DNA from: Fasciolopsis buskii | Lineage: Eukaryota; Platyhelminthes; Trematoda; Plagiorchiida; Fasciolidae | Length of the DNA stretch: 64,000 nucleotides | Direction: 5' to 3' | Assembly (NCBI GenBank): GCA_008360955.1 | Contig: LUCM01006116.1 | Location: 222,031 to 286,030 of the forward strand | Shown here: positions 1-9,869 of the stretch, one piece after another | Layout: every line of letters begins with the position of its first letter | Position numbering within the stretch: the stretch's first letter is position 1 | Notes under the pieces: model-generated | Database searches by the model: none | Seen by the model: the letters and a program-made list of their open reading frames with translations, nothing else | What the model was told of the DNA's origin: nothing | Made by a program: the position numbers and the translations under genes

Positions 1-305
1 GCCACGCTCGTATCCTTTCGGCCACCGCCGGTATGGATGGGCGACTCTGCTCTAATAATGACCGTATGATGAAATGTATCGGTCGAATGCATTAACGATA
101 AGCAAGGCTGTCTTCGCAGCTAGATTAGCTCTCAATGTAATTGTATAACCCTGCTTAAACCAAACCAACGGGAATCGCTTCTTTCAGGTGGTTACAAAAC
201 GGTAATCAGTTCATACGAAGAAAGCACATTATGACATTATTCGACGGATCTCGGGGGATGGTGTACCACCTGAAGGGCACGAAAAACCAGAGGACTTCGA
301 GAAAC

Positions 306-328
306 ATATATATATATATATATATATG
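306..328. repeat. (AT)n microsatellite
   Basis: Uninterrupted AT dinucleotide run of about 23 bases in non-coding sequence. Confidence 0.95.
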
Positions 329-501
329 ATCAAGCGGAACACATGCGAAATTTTTAGTCCCGTTACAATCTGTCAAACGTGGTTCTGGGGAGTGTCATTT
401 GATCACGATTTTGGTGGTCCTGTCCTACGATTGCTTGTGGGACCTAGAAGATGACAACAAAAAATTTAACCATTGGTTTCTTTTTTGTTTCAACCCAGAG
501 G

Positions 502-683
502 TTTTAAGCAACGCAATAATAGCCTACCGGTTTTTGTTTATCGACTCTATTGGAATTCTGTCTAAATCACTTACTGAATCCCTCAAACTCGATTATAGGC
601 AACTGATAATAATTCTGCAGCTCTATGTTTATAAGCTACGTGGACGGGTAGATGCCAGTGCAATTACTGGTGTGAGCAGCTAA
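502..683 (+). CDS. Possible exon, unidentified hydrophobic protein
   Basis: A pyrimidine-rich stretch ending in CAG just before this point would make a good splice acceptor. One frame then stays open for about 60 codons to a stop at 681-683. The peptide is rich in Leu and Ile (for example LIIILQLYVYKLRG) but has no family signature that I recognise. Possible donors (GTAGAT, GTGTGA) lie inside the frame, so the exon could end earlier. Lies upstream of the SAXO-like exons and shows no microtubule-binding repeat, so it is probably not part of that gene. Evidence is splice context plus open frame only. Confidence 0.22.
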
Positions 684-952
684 TGCCCAGGAGGTTCGGT
701 TGAAACTCATGGTCCTGGTACTAACTGTAGTATCAGTAGCTAAAACAGCAATCCGAAATTCGGAGGGCGGACTAGATTTTTCTGCCACCGTTGACTTGAA
801 TCGACACAAATTTGAGTGCGTTGTTAAAACACACCGCCCAGATTACATTTGTTTCGCCTTCAAGTTTTTTTCTTTTTAACCGGTTACGATAAATTAAATG
901 AATTTCTCTCATCCTTTCATATCATTTCACATGAAAAATAAAACCGATCCAG

Positions 953-1264
953 GGCAAATCTGACTATCGGGATAGTTATCGACCTTGGAGTGTGGTACCA
1001 CGTGCAAAAGCTTGTGGACCGAACAATATTTATCGTTCGCCCTCTGTGCCATTTGATGGCCGTAGTACGAACAAACAACATTATGTGCCGCATTGGGGAC
1101 ATCGTCCGGCTGAATCGTGCAAACCGCAAATGCAAGCAATGCATTGCGATTCACCATTTGATGATTCTACGATGTATCGTGCGGATTACACACCGAAATA
1201 TTTCGAACCCTGCCCAGCCTCATTGTTGAACACAAAGATGAGTTCCTATCGGTTCCAACAGGAG
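953..1264 (+). CDS. SAXO/FAM154-like axonemal microtubule protein, internal exon
   Basis: An open exon of 312 nt (104 codons) between an AG acceptor at 951-952 and a consensus GTAAGT donor at 1265-1270, phase 0 at both ends. The peptide carries two copies of the kind of repeat found in SAXO/FAM154 (stabilizer of axonemal microtubules) proteins: PFDGRSTNKQHYVPHW, then PFDDSTMYRADYTPK after about 30 residues, preceded by SDYRDSYRPW. In that family such repeats bind microtubules in cilia and flagella. Upstream exons, needed for the N-terminal cysteine-rich part, were not found in the first 950 bases and may lie outside the window. Family assignment is by motif recall, not database search. Confidence 0.65.
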
Positions 1265-2264
1265 GTAAGTTTGAACTTTGTTTTCGTTCTTGATATTCCA
1301 AAATCGAACTGCACCGGTATAAAATTCACTCTCTGTGTGACTCCATTGGTCTCTTTGAAAGCAGACAAAAATGCCAGGAAATCATTTTGCATCTTTTCAT
1401 TATAACAAATAGATTGCAGTAGATGGAGTGTGTTTTGAATCACGCCAAAATTTCAAGCTTTGTCAGCGAGACCCGAAAACAAAGACTTTAGCATTCAGTT
1501 TGCTGCTTTGGGTGAGGTCATAAGATATCAATTCCACGAGATTCAATGAGTGATGAACAGCACTTGATCACTAATTATGCTGTGTTTATGTGTCTACGAT
1601 AGGTTCACATCTATGTGTGTTCCAGAGATATCGATCGTCACCGAATACTCAGTGCACCTACAATTATTACATCAGCGTGAAACGCTTCTTTAGTATCACC
1701 TCCGTTGACAGGATATTTTGCCCCATTTGTGCAGGGCTCCAATGAGGCTGCCCCAAGTTGCATGAAGCGCCTACTGATTACTGAATGACAGACGGCATGC
1801 CCACAGCTGCTCTGATTTTAACCTTGTTCTTGGTTCCTAACGGGACATAAATTCTCCTTTGGATTCGTACTTAAAGATTAGTGTGACATTTCGGCGCTAG
1901 AAGCAATAGAGATTGTGTTTCGATGCCTGTAGCTCTGAATTCAGTCTTAACATCATGATCACACGCGAGCGCAGCATTACCGGTTCAATTAGACACTGTA
2001 AAACTAATATGGTGAAAAAGCAGAGAGGGAAAAAAGAAACGTGAAACGATAAGGAATATACCCCCTTCTTTATGTTTTGCTTAGTTCTAGAATTGCTTTG
2101 AGTGTTTCTGAGTCTTAGTAGCTTTCCTAAAACAGGTACTCCAGTAACCATTGAGACTGGTACATTACAGAAGCACGTTATTGTAAAAGTGAAGAAATAC
2201 TTAGATATTACATTTCTAATTTCTATCTTTTTCTGAACAAATGTTTTCTCTACCCGGATTTTAG

Positions 2265-2384
2265 AACGAACAAGGTCACTTGATCTATTGTCGAAATGTG
2301 GATGAAAGTACCGAATTCCGTCCTAGATCAGACCAAATGGACAGTAGTGCAGCGATATCGGCGCCCGTTGCTGTGGCCAATTAA
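2265..2384 (+). CDS. SAXO-like gene, last coding exon
   Basis: The AG acceptor at 2263-2264 follows a pyrimidine-rich stretch. The exon opens in phase 0, matching the phase-0 donor at 1265, and runs 39 codons to TAA at 2382-2384. It begins NEQGHLIYC, so that the junction reads RFQQE-NEQGH, and ends SAPVAVAN. Intron length would be exactly 1000 nt. An AATAAA signal follows 84 nt after the stop. Exon phase, stop and polyA signal agree, making this the best-supported gene end in the first 10 kb. Confidence 0.62.
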   Translation, partial: NEQGHLIYCRNVDESTEFRPRSDQMDSSAAISAPVAVAN

Positions 2385-2467
2385 GAAGGATGGCTCATTT
2401 TGTATCGAACGGAATACCTAGAGCTTTTTGAGGAATCAAATCCCGCGGAAAACACACACCGATTAAG

Positions 2468-2473
2468 AATAAA
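2468..2473 (+). terminator. Polyadenylation signal AATAAA of the SAXO-like gene
   Basis: Canonical AATAAA hexamer 84 nt downstream of the stop codon at 2382-2384, in AT-rich sequence. Confidence 0.55.
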
Positions 2474-2590
2474 TATATAAATTAAACAACTTTTTCTAAA
2501 ATACCACTTACTATCAGCACCGGAAAACATATTTATCAGTTTGCACATCGTACTATACTGCTGACAAACTAGTAAGCAATTCTTACTCAC

Positions 2591-2745
2591 CCGAATAGCC
2601 CCAAATTCTCAAGCAACTTTCCACTTCAGTATGAGCCGCAAAATTTCTTCCAGTCATTGGAATCGTGTCTCTCTTAACAGATTGCTTCTTTGGGATTGGA
2701 ATAATAATGGAATGTTTATCATGATTCGACATCTCTAGTATGGTC
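2591..2745 (-). CDS. Possible exon, unidentified protein
   Basis: On the minus strand an AG acceptor (tgtgacag) opens a 155-nt frame that ends at a consensus GTGAGT donor. The acceptor requires one base to complete a codon and the exon leaves one base over. The peptide is hydrophilic with a balanced composition, including IPMTGRNFAAHTEVESCLR and a final RIWGYSG. No family recognised. Convergent with the SAXO-like gene. I could not find a downstream exon that continues in the right phase except a very short frame at about 2394-2420, which is speculative. Confidence 0.33.
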
Positions 2746-3110
2746 CTGTCACACAACATACCTAGTGCAAGATGGAACGTAACAAACAAACAGCAGAACG
2801 TCCGTCTTAAAGTCTATCCACCTTGTTATCCATTGTTAGATATTATCACAGTACTCCATAAGAGGCGAAGATTTTTGAGACAGTTTAATTTCATGTAGTG
2901 TTATGAGCTACATAACCAAAGTAATGACGGTTTAGACTGAATATAAAACAGTGCAGATGTGCACTAAAATAAGTCAAAAACTGAATTGTAACAGAATAAG
3001 AGAAGAACATATTTGCACACTACTATTCTTTTATTGAATTTTTTCTTCTATTATGGTTCTTATTCAGGTTACTATTGTCATTTTCTTTAAGTCACTGGGA
3101 ACCTTATCAC

Positions 3111-3170
3111 CTGCACTGCCTTCAATCTATCCCTATTTGACAAATGTCTTGTCTTATTCGTAAAATTTCC
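3111..3170 (-). CDS. Possible 60-nt exon, unidentified protein
   Basis: Minus-strand exon of 20 codons after a strong acceptor (T-rich tract then tgcag) and before GTGATAAG, a weaker donor; phase 0 at both ends. Peptide begins GNFTNKTRHLS and ends DRLKAVQ. Without the donor the frame runs to a stop at 3087. Phase does not match the exon at 2591-2745 directly, so an intermediate exon would be needed if they belong together. Confidence 0.33.
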
Positions 3171-3446
3171 CTGCAATGAATCATTAAAACAAAAATGTAA
3201 AAAATATATTGTCATCATTGTGTGCCTTGTGTCATATCCATGAAACAAATAATTATGTGAACACAATGGAAAGATGATGTTCAATGCTATGATTTTTACT
3301 CTTGTTTACTGGGCGATTGGGTAATTTGTTCGATTACTGGTTGGTTTGTGCACTGGTCTATTAGTTGTTGACCCATTGCTGGATAAATGGATTGATTGTT
3401 TGGTTAAATGATCCATGTATATAGCTTTTAGTCGGGCACGTTATGC

Positions 3447-3447
<1 letters not shown>

Positions 3448-3491
<44 letters not shown>
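3448..3491. repeat. (TA)n microsatellite
   Basis: Uninterrupted TA run of about 44 bases. It lies immediately upstream of a putative splice acceptor at 3494-3498, so it could be the 3' end of an intron. Confidence 0.95.
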
Positions 3492-3493
<2 letters not shown>

Positions 3494-3498
3494 AGAAG

Positions 3499-3614
3499 GG
3501 AATTATACAGACCAAATGGAGAAATCGGACCCCATTCTGATGCACTAATTCGCGGTTTCCAGAATATCAGCGATAAATCGACAATTGATTTGTTCTTTAT
3601 CACTACTTGCAAGG
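3499..3614 (+). CDS. Possible exon, unidentified protein (first of a phase-matched pair)
   Basis: Open frame starting just after the TA microsatellite, with AG acceptors at 3494-3495 or 3497-3498, and ending at a GTAGTA donor at 3615. The peptide reads LYRPNGEIGPHSDALI near its start and ends FFITTCK. One base is left over, which pairs with the two bases that open the next exon at 3685. Product unknown. The (TA)n run as intron end is unusual but splice-competent AGs are present. Confidence 0.38.
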
Positions 3615-3684
3615 GTAGTAATATTGTATTGTGCTGTATTGCACTCTATTTGGGCTTTTTACTACATAAGTGTGTGCATTTCAG

Positions 3685-3810
3685 AAAAAAGAGCGAATTC
3701 GGTACCACATGAGAATACAGAAAGAAAAAATAGGGAGAAAAGCAAAGTTAAGGGAGATTCTGTTGAACCTCAATCACGACTTGCTCCCGATCGGTCAGAA
3801 TATAGGCTAG
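3685..3810 (+). CDS. Possible exon, charged unidentified protein (second of a pair)
   Basis: Good acceptor (gtgtgcatttcag) at 3676-3684. The exon begins with two bases completing the codon left by the exon ending at 3614, giving Glu-Lys-Arg. It is strongly hydrophilic (HENTERKNREKSKVKGD) and ends SEYRL before a GTATAG donor at 3811. Phase 1 out. A strong acceptor at about 4430 would allow a very short terminal exon (Gly-Val-Val-stop). Phase agreement of two independent splice junctions is the main support; function unknown. Confidence 0.4.
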   Translation, partial: KKERIRYHMRIQKEKIGRKAKLREILLNLNHDLLPIGQNIG

Positions 3811-5612
3811 GTATAGAACTGTCAAGTTTGTATAATTGTTTATGTAGGGAGGTATGAAGAGAAAGGCAAAGTATGTCCTAAGTTAAATTTGAGTACCGAC
3901 CCCAGTTCTGAACGTAGAAAGTAGCTACGGTCTGATATTATTACGACGGTTATGCAAAATTGTGGACTAAGGAAGTTTTGGTTGTCTGGCTTTCTCATTT
4001 GATGGCAAAAACATCTGAGACCGTAGTTTTATGCGAATGAAACGGTTGTTTGATGAGTACGACAGCTGATATCCTTCCAGGCCTTGGCACTCGTCTGTGC
4101 TATCCTGAACCACTTCATGGCCAACAAAATGTCACATCTGTTCAAGGAAGACTTAAATTTTTTGCATCTCTTGTCATGTGCTCTTGCACTGACACATTTT
4201 TCTGACCTGAAGAGCTGTCAGCTTCATATGAAACATGAGCTAAAATAGAACTTTTTCCTGGTTAGATACATGCTGTGAAATATACATCATTATTATTATT
4301 GGACGAAGCTTTCATTTAATAATATTAATTCATTTAGTTTAGTGGATTTCACGGGAACATACGGGACATAAATTGATTTAGTGATCAAGTTTATCAAATG
4401 ATGTCTACTTATTTCAGGAGTGGTTTAAGTTTCTTTCCTCTTACTTAATATTTTATTAACCTCGAAAACCTAGGAGTGTTTTGTCAAATTATCTGGGACA
4501 AGAATTCATTGCTTTCCAATAATTACAGTTCCATGATCAAATAGATATAGTATCGACCATCCAAACTATGGAATGAGCAATAACTTTGTCTATTATCTTT
4601 TTATTGCTTCAAGCAGCAGAAATGCGATTCAATGTATTCAACATATATAGTTTGTTAATGTTCATCAAATCATAGATGGTCGTGGTTTCTTCATTGTTAA
4701 AGTCACCAGGGATGCATATCCGCCTTGTCTCAAAATAAGTTCTTAAACCGCCCGAGCGAACGAATTTGAGTCAAATAGCACAGGCGCTAGGCTATGTTGG
4801 ATGACTGTCCATGGTTTGTTTAGCCTAGAAGCAACGTGAAACACCGCATTCAACACGCACTTGGTTTCTGTCGGTTACAAGTGGTTGCTTGTATCAGTGA
4901 CCGACTCCATTGTGACTAACTATTTGATGGAGCTCCGATGTTTAATATGCTAATGAGAAAGGAAATGCAATTCGGTTTGCTAGTTGAAAGGCAAAGCAGG
5001 TCGTATTGCACATTTCAACCCTGTCAGCTGAATCACATTAACATGTCAAACTTAACCAGTCCAAAATTTCCTCTCGTGACTTGTTTTTCCCCCATATTTA
5101 CCAAGTACGTGTCACCAATGCATTCATCAAGGCTAACCATGTCACAATGCATTCGGTACTGACAAGTATAACTAACGCTTTCAGAAGGCTTCGCTGGAAG
5201 ATTGTCCTATCAAAACCGCGGCTTTCATCAACCATTCGTTGCTTGCCACTGAACAATCATGATCAATCCAGAACCATAGTAAATTGTGGTAAAAGTAGGA
5301 TTTCCCCGCGAATTTCACGAATGATGATATTTTCCAAGTGCTTAATCCCAGTTTTAGACTGGTCAGGAAATGAAACAAGTCGGAATATCTGTTCATGTTT
5401 GCAAAATAATTTTCCTACCTTAGAAAAATTAGTACTTCTCCATTGTTATTCCTCACTATTGCCGGCTGTGATCCAGTACATGCACAGTGACCACTCAATA
5501 AAGTGAAAATTACAAAGTTTGCGTGCGTACGTGTAGTCCTTTAAATCTCCAAACCTTTCAAGCAACGTGGCAAAAGTTGTGATATCACGAAACTATAGAA
5601 TAAAACCTTGGT
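3811..5612. other. Intergenic or intronic AT-rich sequence
   Basis: A 141-codon plus frame at 5081-5506 is present but has no convincing splice sites or recognisable domain. The segment at about 4680-4735 resembles one arm of the inverted-arm repeat family (see 9668). Nothing else supported. Confidence 0.4.
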
Positions 5613-5888
5613 TCATTTCTCAGTAGACCGTTTTCTATTTTCACGAAAATCAAATACGTTGGAAATGGGAATTCCTTTGCCTATGCGAAGCACTTGATAC
5701 GGCCTGAATTGACTGATTATTCCACTGGAACGGATTTTTGTCACGCATGCTTGTATACACTTAAATTGACACGTTTCCCTAATCGGCATTTTGCATGTCG
5801 GGTTTAACTCATTTAAATGATATTGGACTACACTGGCCGACATTGTTGTTCGATCATTTATTTGAGGTAATTTAGGCCTCCAACTTGA
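5613..5888 (-). CDS. Possible terminal exon of a minus-strand gene
   Basis: Open for 92 codons on the minus strand from an acceptor (gttgcttgcag) to TGA at 5613-5615, phase 0. The peptide starts SSWRPKLPQINDR, contains four cysteines within about 20 residues (CKMP, C, C, C) in its middle and ends in a basic tail RENRKRSTEK. It joins in phase with exons at 6117-6176 and 6369-6458. No family recognised. The chain is inferred from splice phase only. Confidence 0.35.
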   Translation of the reverse strand, partial: SSWRPKLPQINDRTTMSASVVQYHLNELNPTCKMPIRETCQFKCIQACVTKIRSSGIISQFRPYQVLRIGKGIPISNVFDFRENRKRSTEK

Positions 5889-6116
5889 CTGCAAGCAACT
5901 TCGCAGTCTTTGGGTCATGAACGAATAAAAGTAAACTTGCACGGCTAAATACTCAACAGCGAAATTGAAGTTCAACTACCTATGTGTTAATCTAAAATTG
6001 GCGTGAATTATTTCCAAATTGTTCTGGCTTCCAAACCCAAATGTCATTCAACAGCAAGGTAAGCATCACACCATCAAAATAAGCCACCAATATTTGGCCC
6101 ATTTTAAAAGACCTAC

Positions 6117-6176
6117 CTTGGCTCGAAAATTCAACAGCAGTAACTGCTTCTGAGAGCGTTGGTCCCTTACGGACTC
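6117..6176 (-). CDS. Possible 60-nt exon of a minus-strand gene
   Basis: Acceptor ttcatttcag, donor GTAGGT. In phase 0, which both neighbours require, it encodes ESVRDQRSQKQLLLLNFRAK. In another frame the same stretch reads as an open GPTLSEAVTAVEFSS, which looks WD-repeat-like, so the frame is not certain. Sits between the exons at 5613 and 6369. Confidence 0.33.
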
Positions 6177-6368
6177 CTGAAATGAACACTTTCAACGAAT
6201 CGAAATCGTCCAATCTTTGATGAGTGTCATTTTAATGAAGTCGTGAATTTCGAGTATCCAGTTTTCAATGGTGTTTCCCAATCATACCGAAGCACTATCA
6301 GGCTAGCGCAAAATTTCATTTCTGATTATCCCAGAAACAGATAAAAAAGAACCCTACAGTACACTTAC

Positions 6369-6458
6369 GTGGCCTCTAGTAAAGTTGAGTGCTTGGGTTC
6401 CATGAGGAACCATTCCATGACAGAATAAGTTTATGCTACTTTGCTTCGCTTCATTTAA
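6369..6458 (-). CDS. Possible 90-nt exon of a minus-strand gene
   Basis: Thirty codons on the minus strand between an acceptor ending gatcag and a consensus GTAAGT donor, phase 0 in and out. Peptide includes SINLFCHGMVPHGTQALNF. Compatible in phase with the exons at 6117 and 5613. Product unknown. Confidence 0.35.
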
Positions 6459-7439
6459 CTGATCATCCGATGAAAAAGAGACTTTTCAATTGCAAAATTT
6501 GGTGAGTTAGGTGAAATTAGGCTAAACCATCTTAGGCGCCTTTTTTCCTGTGTCCGTTCGTATCGTGATTCTACTGCTCAGACTAGGGTATTTTTATCTG
6601 CAGTTTTTTCATCGACAGGTAATAGAAATAGAACTGATTTGGACAGTAGAGAAATAATCACAAATAACCGAAAAAAGCTAACCTAGGCCAGTCATAGATG
6701 GACAGCAAAAACATTTACTTTCCGTCTTTTTAGACAGTCTACTAGCTCTTATTTTTTCAGGTTACTAGAGTAGATTGAAATATGGCACTCTCCTCGATCA
6801 GTTACGGTCATCGGATCGCACAAACCTATTTGCAGAAGGGGAAATCCACCCATGCACACTATCCATCCGAATTGACACCATGAGTTGGGGTCGAAAAGCA
6901 CAGCTCCGGTCCACCGGGTCAATGCAAGACCATCGAATTACCCTAAATAAGGCTTTCGGACACAAATTGCCCAAACGAACATCAATCTTTTTCACGACCC
7001 GCTAGTTGTCCTATTCTGGAGGCAGATAGTAGACATTCTCTTGTGAATGCATCAGATGTTGCAATTGGTTAAATGTGCGTGAATTTAGGAAACAGCTGGT
7101 ATGGAGAAGATCCCTATGTGTTGTTCTCATTGCCAGCGTGTCCCTTTGCTTCAACTATTGACTACTACGGAGACGTTCAATACAAATGTAATTTAGCCTC
7201 CGACAAAGCACCTAAGGAGGCCACCACCTGAGCTCCCTCGTTCAGTGACTCGTTTCTTCACATTTGGAATGGGAATAGTTTCATCTGTCTCCACCATCTG
7301 TTGTGAACTGCAGTCTAACCTGACTGTTTTCTCAGTGTAGGTGACTTGCGCGCCTCATATCTCATTGGGAGAATTGAATCTTATTCTTTCTGATAGCAAT
7401 AGTTTTCGAGGTGCCTACCACATGGCTTATCGAGTTCAG

Positions 7440-7541
7440 TGTCACGAGTTCCAGTCCTCAGACCACTAGCCAATATCTTTCAATGCAGCCTACAATCGGC
7501 TTTATTCCCCTCCCCGGGACTTTACTATGTCGTCGACATTG
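7440..7541 (+). CDS. Possible exon, unidentified protein
   Basis: Acceptor gagttcag at 7437-7439 and donor GTAAAAG at 7542. The frame encodes SRVPVLRPLANIFQCS and then SPGLYYVVDIG; it would stay open past the donor to a stop at 7655-7657. Phase 1 at both ends. No family recognised. Confidence 0.25.
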
Positions 7542-8591
7542 GTAAAAGTACGCCAAAAATTAAAAAGACTCGTGATTTGTTTGAACCGAAGTGTACTATC
7601 AAGAATGATAATCAAGACGGTCACAAAGTTTCGTTAAATCTACAGGGAATGCGTTAAGCAAAAATGCCTTAAATTTTGTTACCGCACCTTCGGTTCGATT
7701 GGATATTTGCGAGTGTCATCCCTGCGGGATAAATCACCTCCTAAGTTAGCAATCGTTATTCACAAATTAATGATTGTATCGTCCAAAAATTTAATACTTC
7801 CCAGGTCCTACTTTTACAGCAGCTCGACAACACCACGGTCTGGTCATATTAATGTAGCCAAAGATCAGCTCACCACCCAGTGGGAATAAAAGCGCGATTA
7901 GCGTATACTAGCTAATGTTAGGCTAAGTCCTGAGAACCGATCTAGTGGTCAAAACGGAAAAGCATCCCCGTTGAAGAATGACTGTTATGCAGAATCTACT
8001 AGAATAGTAGGTGACCTGAATGATTACAATGAAGAATATCTATGATGAAGAGTTGTTTCTAGTAGGAGAAATGGAAAGATTGCAAGAAATTTCTTTGAGC
8101 TCCAATAACCTAAATTCCGTATGCGGAAGGCCTACTGACATCTTAGCTGTCAACTGGATTATCTGAAAACCTTTGATATTCGAAGTCGAACGATTCATTG
8201 TCCACGCGTTGTGAAATAACCATGAATAAACTGATGTACGAAACATTGCTTAAAGATTGCACCTTATTTTGCCTGTTTGTGGGACATCATGTAGATGGAG
8301 AAATCATCATATGAGGAAATCATCAGTAAAGCATTCCTGATTTGCCTTTGTGATTTTTGCTATAGGTAAAATTGCACCACATAAATATATCTGCATTTTA
8401 CCGGTAGTTAGACAACGGAACAAATAAATTCCGGGGTGTATACAATAAAGACGAGCCTACATCTTGGAGGGCGCAAGTGAACCAGATCGAGACAGACAAG
8501 CGAAGTCGAACATGATGTTTGTCGTTATACTGTTTCTGTAGCAAAAACCAGTGATGAACAACAATACATTGAGTAGAAACTGGTTGGACAG

Positions 8592-8778
8592 AAACGAGTG
8601 ACGGCAAATGCAACTCAGCGAGCGACCCTCCAAAGCAATAAAAACTTGCATATGCAACTTGACAAATCCTTTAGGACTGTTGAAATGTGCCATTTGGTAG
8701 CCATGGTGTCCTTCCGTCTTTCGAGAGAGCATTCGCAAGTCATAGTTCGCTTATCGTTCAAACAGACGAAAAATTACA
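8592..8778 (+). CDS. Possible exon, unidentified protein
   Basis: Acceptor gttggacag, then 62 open codons to a GTAAGA donor at 8779. Composition is Thr/Asn/Gln rich at the start (TANATQRATLQSN) and hydrophobic/basic later (VAMVSFRLSREH). The acceptor has a poor pyrimidine tract. No family recognised. Confidence 0.25.
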
Positions 8779-9667
8779 GTAAGACTCCGTCCAGTCAAAA
8801 TACACCGTCACATTTTTACACAAAACTTAATGCAGCTAACCGTACAAAATTGGCAGCAGCACACTAATCAAGCGCCGCAAATCACCACCCGCACTGGCAA
8901 GGCAAGTAATGGTAGACAGAACGGGGAGCTCCGTCGGAATAATTTGGCTCAGAAAGCGGGTGCATGCATGTACGACGGATCGAACCAGTTGCTGGCGCTT
9001 CAGTCAGAAATTCACGTTTTGTTCCGCTTCCAGATTAAAGATGAAAAATGCTAAGTCTCATGAATGAGTTGGTCACTTTTTCATAACCTGCGCGTGCGTC
9101 GTCGTATTGATCGCATTTGTGCCAGCTTATCGAATTTCAGTTAGCATTGAATGATACTTTCCCAGCTGACCAGGGGATATGACACTTGGTGACCACACAA
9201 CACAACACATTCCGTTCACACTGCTATCATTTCAGACAACATGAACAGTTTATTTATAAACTTCAAATGAGGCGCTCTTGATGACGGAAATTCATGAAAT
9301 TGAAATACCGCAAAGTGAATCGAAAAAAGAAGCCATAGATGTATTTGATTGCCAGTTCAGTAGTCATTGCTACCGGACAAGACCGAAAAGCCAGTCTGGT
9401 TTTAACCGCGAACTGAAAGTTGGTGGAATTCTGTATGGTTAAAATGCAAAGCATGGCAGCGACGCAAACCGTCGGTGGTGAGTCATTCCACGAAAAGTAC
9501 GGTGAAAACCGTTGGCATATCGAATAGGTGAACAAGCAAAGGACGAACCGAATCTCACGCATGCTAAGCATCAGTAGTAGTAGGTGATTATATGTTATCA
9601 TGAAATAACGGCCAGTTGAGAGTTCATATCTCATGGGAAATTAAGAAACCAAGGAAGCACTGTATAA

Positions 9668-9725
9668 CTGTTTCATCCGTGTTAGGAATCATCTGCAGTG
9701 CATATCCACCGCTCTCGAACTGGGA
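9668..9725 (-). repeat. Dispersed repeat with inverted arms, single arm
   Basis: The string tgtttcatccgtgttaggaatcatctgcag followed by gcatatccaccgc recurs, diverged, at about 24815 and 15628-15660, and in the reverse orientation at their other ends. This copy shows one arm followed by tctcgaactgggag, the complement of the cccagttcgag stretch seen in the other copies. Confidence 0.5.
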
Positions 9726-9869
9726 GGCGAAACCGGGAAGAACGATTTTTGTCGAAAGCCTAAATCGACGTAGGGATAATATCCCATTACAAAAGATGTT
9801 GATCAAACTCTTGATTTCAGAGAATTGTTTGCCACTGCTTGACCAAAAAGTGCTTTTATGCAAATTTTA

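Noticed and set aside
3361..3612. Minus-strand ORF containing a Tyr-Ile repeat
   Set aside because: The Tyr-Ile run is only translation of the TA microsatellite; no splice or start support.
5081..5506. 141-codon plus-strand frame as a gene
   Set aside because: No domain, no convincing acceptor or donor, and a minus frame of similar quality overlaps it.
9263..9634. 123-codon minus-strand frame with hydrophobic stretches (receptor-like)
   Set aside because: No recognisable transmembrane-receptor motif, no splice signals in register, and it runs up to a dispersed repeat.
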